From positions 1-34,242 of the forward strand of contig JAFOBK010000116.1 in the NCBI GenBank assembly GCA_017381835.1: a stretch of DNA of 34,242 bases, given 5' to 3'. How positions within the stretch are numbered: position 1 is the stretch's first letter; each line of letters starts with the position of its first letter. The DNA is from Oscillospiraceae bacterium (GTDB taxonomy: Bacteria; Bacillota_A; Clostridia; Oscillospirales; Oscillospiraceae). Below, one piece after another: positions 7,561-15,910 of the stretch. The position numbers were made by a program, and so were the translations under genes. The notes under the pieces are model-generated. The model was not told the DNA's origin. It saw only the letters and a program-made list of their open reading frames with translations, and did not search any database.

Positions 7561-8805
7561 ATGTCTAACAAAGACGAGCAACTGCTTTGCTGTTCCTTCT
7601 GCGGAAGACGGGAGGATCAGGTCCGGCTGATTGCCGGTCCCGGTGTGTATATCTGTAACGATTGCGTGCAGACTTGCTGCGACTTGCTCAAAGAAGACGA
7701 GTATATCGGTGACGCACCGGATCATCTGCCCACTCCTATGGAGATCAAGGCATATATGGACGGTTATATTATCGGCCAGGAAGATGCCAAGATCGCTTTG
7801 TCTGTGGCAGTTTACAATCATTATAAGCGTATTTATCTGTCAGCTGAAACCGATGTGGAACTGCAGAAGAGCAATATTCTGCTCATTGGCCCTACGGGTT
7901 CCGGTAAGACCCTCTTTGCCCAGACCCTGGCCAGAATTCTGGATGTTCCCTTTGCCATTGCTGATGCTACTACCCTGACGGAAGCCGGTTATGTGGGCGA
8001 CGATGTGGAGAATATCCTGGTTCGTCTGCTGCAGGCTGCGGACTTTGATGTGGAGCGTGCCCAGCGCGGCATCATCTATATCGATGAGATGGATAAGATC
8101 GCCCGTAAGAGCGAGAATACTTCCATCACCCGTGATGTTTCCGGTGAAGGTGTTCAGCAGGCGCTTTTAAAGATCCTGGAAGGCACAGTTTCCAATGTGC
8201 CTCCTCAGGGCGGCAGAAAGCATCCTCAGCAGGAAACCATTCCTGTGGATACTACCAACATCCTCTTCATCTGCGGCGGTGCCTTTGATGGTCTGGATAA
8301 GATCATTGAAGCCAGAACCGAAAAATCTGCCATTGGCTTTGATGCACCGGTGGAAAGCAAGAAGAAGCGGGATCTGGGCAGTATCCTTGCCAAGGTTCAG
8401 CCTCACGATCTGCTGAAGTTCGGTATTATTCCCGAACTGGTAGGCCGTATGCCTGTGATCACCTGCTTGCAGGATCTGAAGAAGGAGGACCTGGTCCGAA
8501 TTCTGAAGGAGCCTAAGAATGCTCTGACTAAGCAGTACGAAGCACTCCTGGCTATGGATAACGTTGCCCTGGAGATCACGCCCGATGCTTTGGAGGCTGT
8601 TGCCCAGAAGGCAATCGAGCGGGAAATCGGCGCAAGAGGTCTGCGTGCTGTCATGGAACAGACCATGATGAAGGTGATGTATGTGATCCCCTCTGATCTG
8701 AGCATCAAGAAGGTCATCATCAATGCAGACTGCATCAACGGCGGTGTGCCTCAGCTTATACGGGATAAGGCCAATCCCCGTGAAAAGATTGGCATCAAAA
8801 AGTAA
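7561..8805 (+). CDS. clpX: ATP-dependent Clp protease ATP-binding subunit ClpX
   Basis: AAA+ unfoldase that delivers substrates to ClpP. The N-terminal zinc-binding domain has Cys11, Cys14, Cys32 and Cys35 (CSFC and CNDC). Walker A GPTGSGKT is at residues 110-117, Walker [12 protein letters not shown] near 170-180, then [13 protein letters not shown] [24 protein letters not shown] follows the region that carries the ClpP-docking loop; in this protein [11 protein letters not shown] is visible. The C-terminal small domain contains the [11 protein letters not shown] sensor-2 block. Length 414 is normal. AAAGGCGG ten bases before the ATG is the likely ribosome site. The preceding hairpin may set the clpX:clpP ratio (inference). 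Confidence 0.98.
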   Translation: MSNKDEQLLCCSFCGRREDQVRLIAGPGVYICNDCVQTCCDLLKEDEYIGDAPDHLPTPMEIKAYMDGYIIGQEDAKIALSVAVYNHYKRIYLSAETDVELQKSNILLIGPTGSGKTLFAQTLARILDVPFAIADATTLTEAGYVGDDVENILVRLLQAADFDVERAQRGIIYIDEMDKIARKSENTSITRDVSGEGVQQALLKILEGTVSNVPPQGGRKHPQQETIPVDTTNILFICGGAFDGLDKIIEARTEKSAIGFDAPVESKKKRDLGSILAKVQPHDLLKFGIIPELVGRMPVITCLQDLKKEDLVRILKEPKNALTKQYEALLAMDNVALEITPDALEAVAQKAIEREIGARGLRAVMEQTMMKVMYVIPSDLSIKKVIINADCINGGVPQLIRDKANPREKIGIKK

Positions 8806-8814
8806 AATGAACGG

Positions 8815-8838
8815 AGGGGGTAGGTAACTACCCCCTTT
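8815..8838 (+). terminator. GC-rich hairpin between clpX and lon, terminator or attenuator
   Basis: AGGGGGTAG (8815-8823) pairs with CTACCCCCT (8828-8836) around a GTAA tetraloop, followed by only a short T-tract (TTTAT). It lies 10 bases after the clpX stop and about 30 before lon. The weak T-run suggests partial termination that lowers lon relative to clpX. I see no separate promoter for lon in the short remaining gap. Confidence 0.65.
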
Positions 8839-8866
8839 ATGCATATATTCCAGGAAGGAGAAAGCC

Positions 8867-11269
8867 ATGAGTGATATGATTTATGCCGGTAAGATGCCGG
8901 TTTTGGCGCTTCGTGGCCTTGCTGTTTTCCCTGAGCAGACGGTGCATTTTGATGTGGGCCGTGTGAAATCCGCGTTGGCATTGGAAGAAGCCATGAAGGG
9001 CGACCAAATGCTGCTGCTGATCCCTCAGAAAAACATTGTTGAAGACGATCCCGGCTATTCCGGTCTGTTTACCATCGGTACGGTGGTAAAAGTCAAGCAG
9101 ATTTTAAAAGCACAGAATGACAATATTCGTGTTTTGGTGACCGGTCTGCGCCGCGCTAAAATTACAGAAATGCTGCAGACAGCGCCTTACTTGAGCGCAA
9201 TGGTGGAGTCTGTACCTGAGACCCAGGTTAAGGACAATCTTCAGTCCCGGGCTCTGCGCCGGGAAGCCAATGCCTTGTATGCGGCTTATTCCGAGCTGAT
9301 TGAGCGTCCTCCCCAGTCTGTTCAGCTGCGCCTGTTGGCCTCTGAGGACTGCGGTTACATAGCTGACAGCATCGCACAAAATGCCGGCTTTGATTATCGG
9401 GATAAGGCAAAGCTGCTGTGCCAGTTGAATCCGGTTCGCCGCTTGGAGGCTGCTATCAAATTCCTGCAGCAGGAAATTGAGATGCTGCGTTTGGAGTCTG
9501 ATATCCAGGAGCGCACCCGCGTTATCATTGATCAGCAGCAGAAGGACTATTATCTGCGGGAGCAGATGAAGGCGATCCGGGAAGAACTGGGTGAAGGCGA
9601 CGATATCAATGAGTTTGCAGACTATGAGAAAGGAATTCTCCTGCTGAACCTGCCGGAAGACTCTGAAACGAAGCTCATGAAGGATCTTGCCCGGTTGAAG
9701 AAGCAGCCTTTCGGTTCTTCCGAAGGTGCTGTGCTGCGAAACTACCTTGATACGGTTCTGGAACTGCCCTGGAACACCTCTACTAAGGAGCGTGTAGATG
9801 TTGAGGCAGCCAGAAAGATTCTGAATAAGGATCACTACGGTTTGGAAAAGGTCAAGCAGAGAATCCTGGAAACCATTGCGGTTCGTCAGATGGCGCCGGA
9901 AATGCCGCCTCAGATTCTGTGTCTTGTCGGCCCTCCCGGTGTTGGTAAGACTTCCATTGCCTATTCTATCGCCCGGAGTCTAAACCGCAAGATGGCAAGA
10001 ATTGCCCTGGGTGGTGTCCATGATGAAGCGGACATCCGCGGCCACAGAAAAACCTATGTGGGTGCGATGCCCGGCAGAATCCTGGCGGCCATGACCCAGG
10101 CCGGCAGCAACAATCCCATCCTTTTGCTGGATGAGGTAGATAAGATGGGTTCCGATCATCGTGGTGACCCCAGTGCAGCCTTGCTGGAGGTGCTGGACGG
10201 TGAGCAGAACAAGACTTATCGGGATCACTATCTTGAGATCCCCTTCGATCTTAGTAATGTCATGTTCATTACCACCGCAAATACCCTGGACACCATCCCC
10301 AGACCTCTCCTTGACCGTATGGAGATCATTGAGCTGAACTCCTACACCGATGAAGAGAAGGTGATGATCGCCAAGAATCACCTGATTCCCAAGCAGATCA
10401 GCAAGCATGGTCTGAAAAAGAGCCAGCTGCGGATTACGGATGATGGTATCCGTGAGATTATCAAGTGCTATACCCGTGAATCCGGTGTAAGAAACCTGGA
10501 GAGAGCCTTTGCGGAAATCTGCCGTAAGACTGCCATGGAGCTGCTGGCAGATGAAACCGCAAAACGTGTTCAGGTTACCCATAAGAATGTGGAAACCTAT
10601 TTGGGTGTCCGGAAATTCCTGCCTGAACAAATGGCCAAGGCGGATCAGGTAGGTATCGTTACCGGCCTTGCCTGGACTTCTGTTGGCGGCGAGACTTTGG
10701 AAGTGGAAGTCAATGTGATGGACGGCAGCGGCAAGCTGGAGCTGACCGGTAATTTGGGCGATGTGATGAAGGAATCTGTTCACGCGGTCCTCAGCTATAT
10801 TCGCGCCAATGCAGGAAGCCTGGGTATTGCATCTGATTTCTACAAAACCAAGGATATTCACGTGCATTTTCCTGCCGGTGCTGTGCCTAAGGATGGCCCT
10901 TCTGCAGGTGTAACGGTATGTACCGCTATCGTTTCTGCGCTCACCGACACAACGGTTCGCCGTGATGTGGCAATGACCGGTGAGATCTCTCTGCGGGGCA
11001 GAGTCCTTCCCATCGGCGGTCTGAAGGAAAAGACAATGGCTGCGCTGCGCTACGGCATCCATACTGTAATTATTCCTAAGGATAACGAACGGGATCTGGA
11101 AGAAATCGATCAGAATGTGAGAAATGCGCTGAACTTTGTTGTTGCCGAAACGGTCGATACGGTGCTGAATACCGCGCTGAACCGTCCCGGTGAGTCTATG
11201 CCCACCATTCTGAAGGACATTCCCAGCGAGGTAGCACAAAAGCCCCGAAAAGCTGTTATTCAGCAGTGA
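8867..11269 (+). CDS. lon: ATP-dependent protease Lon (LonA type)
   Basis: Cytosolic hexameric AAA+ serine protease for misfolded and regulatory proteins. The N-terminal LON substrate-binding domain (about 1-200, starting [15 protein letters not shown]) is followed by the coiled region [24 protein letters not shown]. Walker A GPPGVGKT is at residues 355-362, with LLDEVDKM as Walker B. The protease domain has Ser679 in KDGPSAG and Lys722 in GGLKEK, matching the numbering of E. coli Lon. The absence of a transmembrane insert rules out LonB. Length 800 is usual. AAGGAG is just upstream. B. subtilis has lonB between clpX and lonA; here it is absent. Confidence 0.98.
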   Translation: MSDMIYAGKMPVLALRGLAVFPEQTVHFDVGRVKSALALEEAMKGDQMLLLIPQKNIVEDDPGYSGLFTIGTVVKVKQILKAQNDNIRVLVTGLRRAKITEMLQTAPYLSAMVESVPETQVKDNLQSRALRREANALYAAYSELIERPPQSVQLRLLASEDCGYIADSIAQNAGFDYRDKAKLLCQLNPVRRLEAAIKFLQQEIEMLRLESDIQERTRVIIDQQQKDYYLREQMKAIREELGEGDDINEFADYEKGILLLNLPEDSETKLMKDLARLKKQPFGSSEGAVLRNYLDTVLELPWNTSTKERVDVEAARKILNKDHYGLEKVKQRILETIAVRQMAPEMPPQILCLVGPPGVGKTSIAYSIARSLNRKMARIALGGVHDEADIRGHRKTYVGAMPGRILAAMTQAGSNNPILLLDEVDKMGSDHRGDPSAALLEVLDGEQNKTYRDHYLEIPFDLSNVMFITTANTLDTIPRPLLDRMEIIELNSYTDEEKVMIAKNHLIPKQISKHGLKKSQLRITDDGIREIIKCYTRESGVRNLERAFAEICRKTAMELLADETAKRVQVTHKNVETYLGVRKFLPEQMAKADQVGIVTGLAWTSVGGETLEVEVNVMDGSGKLELTGNLGDVMKESVHAVLSYIRANAGSLGIASDFYKTKDIHVHFPAGAVPKDGPSAGVTVCTAIVSALTDTTVRRDVAMTGEISLRGRVLPIGGLKEKTMAALRYGIHTVIIPKDNERDLEEIDQNVRNALNFVVAETVDTVLNTALNRPGESMPTILKDIPSEVAQKPRKAVIQQ

Positions 11270-11277
11270 GGTGTTCC

Positions 11278-11862
11278 ATGAATTTTCAAAAAGTTGATTT
11301 TCTGATCTATGCGGCAAATCCCAAGGATTTTCCCAGTGTCAGACTCCCGGAGATTGCGTTTGCAGGCAAATCCAATGTTGGCAAGTCTTCTGTTATTAAC
11401 CGCATTTTGCAGCGGAAGAACTTTGCTCGCGTTGGCGAAAAACCCGGCAAGACCATCCATGTCAACTATTTTACCGTTGACAGCAAATGCTATTTTGTGG
11501 ATTTGCCCGGTTATGGTTATGCAAAGGTTTCTCAGACGGAAAAAGACCGCTGGGGAAAACTGATGGAGAATTACTTTGCAGCAAACCGCATTGACCTTGG
11601 TGTTATGATTGTGGATGCCCGTCATGCACCCACCAACAATGACATCACTATGGCAAGATGGTTTTTGGACAGCGGCTGCCCCTTTGTGGTGGTTGCAAAC
11701 AAGCTGGATAAAGTAAAGAAAAGTCAGATTCTCGGCAATTTGGAAGTGATCCGTCAGGATCTGGAGCTTCCTGATGAGTGCCCCGTGATTCCTTTCTCCG
11801 CTGAGAAGGGAACCGGCAGAGATGACCTGGTGCGTTTGATTGTGCAAACTGCAGAAAAATAA
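11278..11862 (+). CDS. engB: Ribosome biogenesis GTPase YsxC/YihA (EngB)
   Basis: TRAFAC-class GTPase needed for 50S maturation. G1 is GKSNVGKS (residues 30-37), G3 is DLPGYGYA, G4 is NKLD and G5 is the SAEKG block. The N-terminus VDFLIYAANPKDFPSVRLPEIAFAG is characteristic. The 194-residue length is normal. ATG 11278 is preferred: the GAGG at 11268-11271 that overlaps the lon stop serves as its ribosome site, whereas a GTG at 11266 would put four extra residues in front. Last gene of the tig operon, as lon-engB is in many Firmicutes; a strong terminator follows. Confidence 0.96.
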   Translation: MNFQKVDFLIYAANPKDFPSVRLPEIAFAGKSNVGKSSVINRILQRKNFARVGEKPGKTIHVNYFTVDSKCYFVDLPGYGYAKVSQTEKDRWGKLMENYFAANRIDLGVMIVDARHAPTNNDITMARWFLDSGCPFVVVANKLDKVKKSQILGNLEVIRQDLELPDECPVIPFSAEKGTGRDDLVRLIVQTAEK

Positions 11863-11865
11863 AAG

Positions 11866-11899
11866 AAAGCCGCCGATGGAGCTCCATCGGCGGCTTTTT
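11866..11899. terminator. Bidirectional terminator between engB and the NUDIX gene
   Basis: A long perfect inverted repeat (AAAGCCGCCGATGGAG and its complement, joined at GAGCTC) is followed by TTTTT on the plus strand and an equally T-rich stretch on the minus strand. It lies between convergent genes and can serve both. Confidence 0.93.
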
Positions 11900-11900
11900 G

Positions 11901-12392
11901 TTATAAAGTTTGGAATTGTACACCGCTGTTGTTGGCGATACCGGCATACAAAAGGTCATTGTACTGACCGGTGTGAAGATAGTGTTCCAGCATATACTTG
12001 GCGGTAAATGGCATAGGAAGCGCCTCTATCTCCTTAAGAGAAAACCATTTGGTGATACCCTCTGTAGAAGATGGTAGTGCAATATTAGGGTCTGCAAGTT
12101 CGGCGAAGAAATAATAGTTTTGCCGCAGCTCCCCATCGGCATATCGCAGCGTCACATAACGAAGGGATAAATTGGAAAGAGATGCTTCGCTAATGGCAAG
12201 TTCTTCGTAAAGTTCCCGTAACAAACATTGCCGCGCGTCCTTTACTTCACCTTCCTCAAAATGCCCACCGGCAGAACCGATCCAAAGATTGCTGACAATG
12301 GAGTTACCTTGCCGATATAATAACAAAATCTGATTATCCCGCCGTAAATAGACTGAAGCCATGCTGCGGAGTTTTCCGTTGTGAATACTCAT
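11901..12392 (-). CDS. NUDIX hydrolase
   Basis: Hydrolyses a nucleoside diphosphate linked to some other moiety. The Nudix box starts at Gly43: GHFEEGEVKDARQ then CLLRELYEEL, with the REXXEE core intact (the usual G near the end is Ala). Around it lie SVYLRRDNQILLLYRQGN, a first strand typical of 8-oxo-dGTPase/ADP-ribose types, and YYFFAEL. Substrate cannot be told from sequence. ATG at 12392 shares ATGA with the stop of the upstream PTS gene, which suggests translational coupling; earlier in-frame ATGs lie inside that gene. Length 163. Pairing with a PfoR-type transporter has no obvious biochemical explanation. Confidence 0.9.
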   Translation of the reverse strand: MSIHNGKLRSMASVYLRRDNQILLLYRQGNSIVSNLWIGSAGGHFEEGEVKDARQCLLRELYEELAISEASLSNLSLRYVTLRYADGELRQNYYFFAELADPNIALPSSTEGITKWFSLKEIEALPMPFTAKYMLEHYLHTGQYNDLLYAGIANNSGVQFQTL

Positions 12393-13480
12393 ACTTCCAG
12401 TTTTAGATCGCCGGGTTTGATCCATCCCCATTTACGCAGCACATTGCAGAAAAGTGCGCTGAGAACAGCAGGCAGAACGAAGCAGATCAATACAAGACCA
12501 ATCCAATCCATAGAGGTGATGACTTTTCCTGTATTTACCCAACCGGTGTAAACACCGATCTGTCCCACAAAGCCGCAGGTACCCATACCGGAAGCTACCG
12601 GAGCACCGTTCATTTCCAGCTTAAATAAGCAGGTAGCCAGAGGACCAGTAATGGCAGAAGCCAGAATGGGGGGAATCCAAACTTTGAAGTTTTTTAGAAT
12701 ATTGGGCATTTGCAGCATGCTGGTACCCACACCCTGAGCAACCAGGCCGCCCCAACGGTTCTCACGAAAGCTCATAACCGCAAAACCAACCATCTGTGCA
12801 CAGCAGCCTGCAACTGCAGCACCGCCGGCCAGGCCGGTAAGACCCAGAGCAGCGCAGATAGCGGCGGAACTGATCGGCAGAGTCAGGGCGATGCCCACCA
12901 AAACAGAAACGGCAATGCCCATCAGGAAGGGCTGCAGATTAGTGGCCCACATGATGGCAGAACCAACTGCCTGGGCAGCTCTGCCAATGGGAGAGGCAAT
13001 CAGACCGGACAGCCCAATGCCCACAAGAATAGTAACAATGGGAGTGACCAGAATGTCAATTTTGGTTTCTTTGGATACTACCTTACCCAGTTCGCAGGCA
13101 ATGATAGCGACAATATAAACTGCCAATGGGCCACCCGCACCACCCAGTGCATTGGCAGAAAAACCAACGGGAATCAGGGAGAACAGCACCAGAGGAGGGG
13201 CGTTCAGCGCAAAACCGATGGCAATGGCAATGCCGGGGCCTACGAGGGCGGAGGCCAGGCCACCGACAGTATAGCTGACCGCACCTTCACCGCTGCCGAT
13301 AGTCATAATAGTGTTTGTCAGGAAGGGGATCCCAAGCTCAGAACCCAAAGTATTCAGAATTGTGCCTACAAGAAGGGTACAGAACAGGCCTTGCGCCATG
13401 GCGCTCATGGCATCAATGAAATATCGTTTCAGAGAAATCTCGATATGTTTACGCTTCAAAAATCCTTTTACTTTTCCCAT
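12389..13480 (-). CDS. PfoR-type PTS IIC-like membrane protein
   Basis: Polytopic membrane protein (363 aa, about nine or ten hydrophobic segments) of the PTS_EIIC_2 / COG3641 family that includes Clostridium perfringens PfoR, once described as a toxin regulator. Recognisable blocks are KRYFIDAMSAMAQGLFCTLLVGTILNT near the start, IGSGEGAVSYTVGGLASALVGPGIAI, and WGGLVAQGVGTSMLQMPNI with NPxx-type loops; GMGTCGFVGQIGVYTG is near the end. No IIA or IIB domain is fused or adjacent, so whether it is a sugar transporter is unclear. AAGGAG lies before ATG 13480, and a consensus promoter lies at 13545-13573 on the same strand. Co-transcribed with the NUDIX gene. Confidence 0.85.
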   Translation of the reverse strand: MGKVKGFLKRKHIEISLKRYFIDAMSAMAQGLFCTLLVGTILNTLGSELGIPFLTNTIMTIGSGEGAVSYTVGGLASALVGPGIAIAIGFALNAPPLVLFSLIPVGFSANALGGAGGPLAVYIVAIIACELGKVVSKETKIDILVTPIVTILVGIGLSGLIASPIGRAAQAVGSAIMWATNLQPFLMGIAVSVLVGIALTLPISSAAICAALGLTGLAGGAAVAGCCAQMVGFAVMSFRENRWGGLVAQGVGTSMLQMPNILKNFKVWIPPILASAITGPLATCLFKLEMNGAPVASGMGTCGFVGQIGVYTGWVNTGKVITSMDWIGLVLICFVLPAVLSALFCNVLRKWGWIKPGDLKLEV

Positions 13481-13544
13481 AAAAATACTCCTTATCCTTA
13501 GTTCATGGAATAGATTTGTAAAAGAAAGACAACTTTATGCTTTC

Positions 13545-13573
13545 AATATACCCCAGTTTACGCGAGGTGTCAA
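13545..13573 (-). promoter_or_regulatory. Consensus sigma-A promoter for the PfoR-type gene
   Basis: On the minus strand TTGACA (13568-13573) and TATATT (13545-13550) are separated by 17 bases. This gives an untranslated leader of about 60 bases. The -35 box is eight bases from the -35 box of the opposite pncB promoter, so the two polymerases would compete. Confidence 0.85.
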
Positions 13574-13581
13574 TAAAAGGA

Positions 13582-13610
13582 TTGCTATTTTGAAAATGCT
13601 GTCATATAAT
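13582..13610 (+). promoter_or_regulatory. Sigma-A promoter for pncB
   Basis: TTGCTA (13582-13587), a 17-base spacer and a perfect TATAAT (13605-13610), 30 bases before the pncB ATG. It is back-to-back with the promoter of the PfoR-type gene. I see no riboswitch and no clear NiaR-type palindrome in the short leader. Confidence 0.82.
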
Positions 13611-13640
13611 GGAACTATCAAAAAGAAAGAGGTGCACGGT

Positions 13641-15092
13641 ATGGCTGCCAATGAGAAACTCAATTTGACGATGCTCTGTGACTTCTATGAGCTCACAATG
13701 GGCAATGGTTATTTTAAGCACGGTTACAAGGATAGAATCTGCTACTTTGATGTATTTTTCCGCAGATGTCCCGATAACGGCGGTTTTGCGATTGCTGCCG
13801 GTTTGGAACAGATTATTGATTACATCAAAGACCTGCATTTTACGGCTGAAGATATTGAATACCTCCGGGGCCGCAATATCTTTACTGAGGACTTTCTGGA
13901 GTATCTGAAGGATTTCCGCTTTACCGGCGATATTTGGGCAGTTCCGGAAGGTACGCCCATTTTCCCCAAGGAGCCGATTATGACAGTCCGCGCTCCTGCA
14001 ATCGAAGCACAGCTGATTGAGACATTTATTCTGCTGTCCATTAACCATCAGAGCCTGATCGCCACCAAGGCCAACCGTGTTGTCCGCGCGGCAAAGGGCA
14101 GAACCGTTTTGGAATTCGGTTCCCGCCGTGCCCAGGGCGGTGACGCAGCGATCCTGGGCGCAAGAGCAGCCTATATCGGCGGTTGCCACGGCACAGCCTG
14201 TACCATTTCCGATCAGCTGTTTGGCGTGCATGCAGGCGGTACCATGGCCCATGCCTGGGTGCAGATGTTTGACACCGAATATGAAGCATTCAAGACTTAC
14301 TGCCAGATGTATCCGAACAATGCAACATTGCTGGTTGACACCTACAATACATTGAAGTCCGGTGTACCCAATGCCATTAAGGCCTTTAACGAGGTTCTGA
14401 AACCCTTGGGCATTACCAAGTGCGGTATCCGACTGGACTCCGGCGATATGGCATACCTAAGCCAAAAGGCAAGAAAGATGCTGGACGATGCCGGCTGGAC
14501 TGAATGCCAGATCTCTGTTTCCAACTCTCTGGATGAGTATATCATCGGTGACCTGCTGCAGCAGGGCGCACAGATCGATATGTTCGGTGTAGGCGAGCGC
14601 CTGATCACCGCTAAGAGTGAACCTGTGTTCGGTGGCGTGTACAAGTTGGTGGCTGTTGAGAACGAGGACGGTACGCTCCAGCCCAAGATCAAGATTTCCG
14701 AGAATACCGCTAAGATCACCAATCCTCATTTTAAGAAGCTGTATCGCTTCTTTGGCAATGACACCGGCAAGGCAATTGCAGATTACCTGTGCATTCATGA
14801 TGAAACCGTGGATGACAGCGGTGAATTTGAGATTTTTGATCCGGAAGCAACCTGGAAGACCAAGGTCGTCTATGATTTTACTGCCAAGGAACTGCAGGTA
14901 CCTATCTTTAAAAACGGTGAATTGGTGTACAAGAGTCCCAACCTCCATGAGATCCGTCAGTACTGCTTGGAGCAGGTTGACAGCCTGTGGGACGAAGTAA
15001 AGCGTTTTGACAATCCCCATGATTACTATGTGGATCTGTCTCAGAAACTCTGGGATATTAAGTACAATCTGCTGAAGACCAATGCAAAGTAA
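13641..15092 (+). CDS. pncB: Nicotinate phosphoribosyltransferase
   Basis: Makes nicotinate mononucleotide from nicotinate and PRPP, with ATP hydrolysis, in the Preiss-Handler salvage route to NAD. The N-terminus LTMLCDFYELTMGNGYF is the family hallmark. LEFGSRRAQGGDAAILGARAAYIGG (near 155-180), GTMAHAWVQMF (near 200, with the conserved His) and GIRLDSGDMAYLS (near 266) form the active site. Length 483 is usual for the Gram-positive type. ATG 13641 is set by GAGGTG at 13629-13634; the frame stays open well upstream but that part crosses the promoter. Followed with an 11-base overlap by a membrane protein that may carry its substrate. Confidence 0.96.
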   Translation: MAANEKLNLTMLCDFYELTMGNGYFKHGYKDRICYFDVFFRRCPDNGGFAIAAGLEQIIDYIKDLHFTAEDIEYLRGRNIFTEDFLEYLKDFRFTGDIWAVPEGTPIFPKEPIMTVRAPAIEAQLIETFILLSINHQSLIATKANRVVRAAKGRTVLEFGSRRAQGGDAAILGARAAYIGGCHGTACTISDQLFGVHAGGTMAHAWVQMFDTEYEAFKTYCQMYPNNATLLVDTYNTLKSGVPNAIKAFNEVLKPLGITKCGIRLDSGDMAYLSQKARKMLDDAGWTECQISVSNSLDEYIIGDLLQQGAQIDMFGVGERLITAKSEPVFGGVYKLVAVENEDGTLQPKIKISENTAKITNPHFKKLYRFFGNDTGKAIADYLCIHDETVDDSGEFEIFDPEATWKTKVVYDFTAKELQVPIFKNGELVYKSPNLHEIRQYCLEQVDSLWDEVKRFDNPHDYYVDLSQKLWDIKYNLLKTNAK

Positions 15093-15579
15093 CCATACGA
15101 AAGTCATAGCCCTGGGCGGTGTGCTGGCGGCGGTTGCGGTTGTAATTATGTGCCTGGGAGGCTTGATTCCCGTTGCCACTTATGCTTGCCCCATGCTCTG
15201 TGCGCTTACCCAGTTTGTTGTGTTTCGGTTTTGCGGCAAGCGAATCGCATGGACCTGGTTTTGGGTTGTGAGTATCTTATCCTTGCTGCTGGGGCCTGAC
15301 AAAGAAGCGGTTATGGTGTTCCTTGCCGTAGGATATTATCCGCTGATCAAGGGGTATTTTGAGAAGAGCAGACTGGGCATTCTGTGGAAATTCCTGTATT
15401 TTAATGTTTCCGTGTTCGCTGTCTACGGTATCATGATTTACCTGATGGGTATGCAGGAAGTGGCTGCAGAGAATATGGAACTGGGAATGATTGGCTTGGT
15501 TGTGGTTTTGCTTATGGGTAATATTACCTTTTTCCTGCTGGATAAACTGCTGGAAATCATAGCGAGAAAGCTGCGGTGA
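15082..15579 (+). CDS. Six-helix membrane protein, possible ECF transporter S component
   Basis: A 165-residue, very hydrophobic protein with about six membrane segments (near 8-30, 33-52, 57-72, 76-92, 103-124 and 134-160). The first segment ends LGGLIPVATYACPMLCAL, a pattern like the first two helices of S components of energy-coupling-factor vitamin transporters; PDKEAVMVFLAVGYYPLIKGY is another conserved-looking stretch. It overlaps pncB by 11 bases, so uptake of niacin or a related NAD precursor is a fair guess, but unproven. No ATPase or EcfT gene is in the window, which would fit a group II S component that shares a distant energising module. It could equally be an unrelated conserved membrane protein. 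Confidence 0.6.
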   Translation: MQSNHTKVIALGGVLAAVAVVIMCLGGLIPVATYACPMLCALTQFVVFRFCGKRIAWTWFWVVSILSLLLGPDKEAVMVFLAVGYYPLIKGYFEKSRLGILWKFLYFNVSVFAVYGIMIYLMGMQEVAAENMELGMIGLVVVLLMGNITFFLLDKLLEIIARKLR

Positions 15580-15581
15580 CC

Positions 15582-15854
15582 ATGGAAAAACAATGGGTTG
15601 TGTATATGCTGGAATGTAAGGACGGCACATTGTATACCGGGATTACTGACCGGCTGCAGTATCGCTTGGCTGCACACAGAGCAGGAAAAGGCGCAAAATA
15701 CACCAAAGGCCGCGGACCCTTGATCCTGCGGTACCTGGAAGATTGCAGCGATCATTCTGCGGCGCTGAAGCGGGAAATTGAAATCAAAAAACTTACAAAG
15801 ACTGAAAAATGGGAGCTGTGTAAAACAGCTCCCAAATCCCTGGAAGAGTTTTAA
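15582..15854 (+). CDS. GIY-YIG domain protein (YhbQ/UPF0213 type)
   Basis: A 90-residue stand-alone GIY-YIG nuclease domain. VVYMLECKDGTLYTGIT carries the two halves of the motif (VYM and YTG). RLAAHRAGKGAKYTKGRGP supplies the conserved Arg and His region, and ALKREIEIKKLTKTEKWEL is the C-terminal helix with the conserved Glu. Relatives are annotated as excinuclease ABC C-like or YazA/YhbQ; the cellular role is uncertain. ATG 15582 follows GGTGA, which overlaps the previous stop; an in-frame GTG at 15576 would add two residues. Last gene of the pncB operon. Confidence 0.92.
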   Translation: MEKQWVVYMLECKDGTLYTGITDRLQYRLAAHRAGKGAKYTKGRGPLILRYLEDCSDHSAALKREIEIKKLTKTEKWELCKTAPKSLEEF

Positions 15855-15882
15855 ACCCCACCGGTTTCCCGGTGGGGTTTTT
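15853..15882. terminator. Terminator after the GIY-YIG gene
   Basis: AACCCCACCGG (15854-15864) and CCGGTGGGGTT (15869-15879) form an 11-pair stem with a TTTC loop and a T-run. It lies between convergent genes; the minus-strand side has only a short T-tract, so it probably serves mainly the plus strand. Confidence 0.9.
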
Positions 15883-15910
15883 AATGTTACGAAAGGGAAT
15901 TACCAACGCA

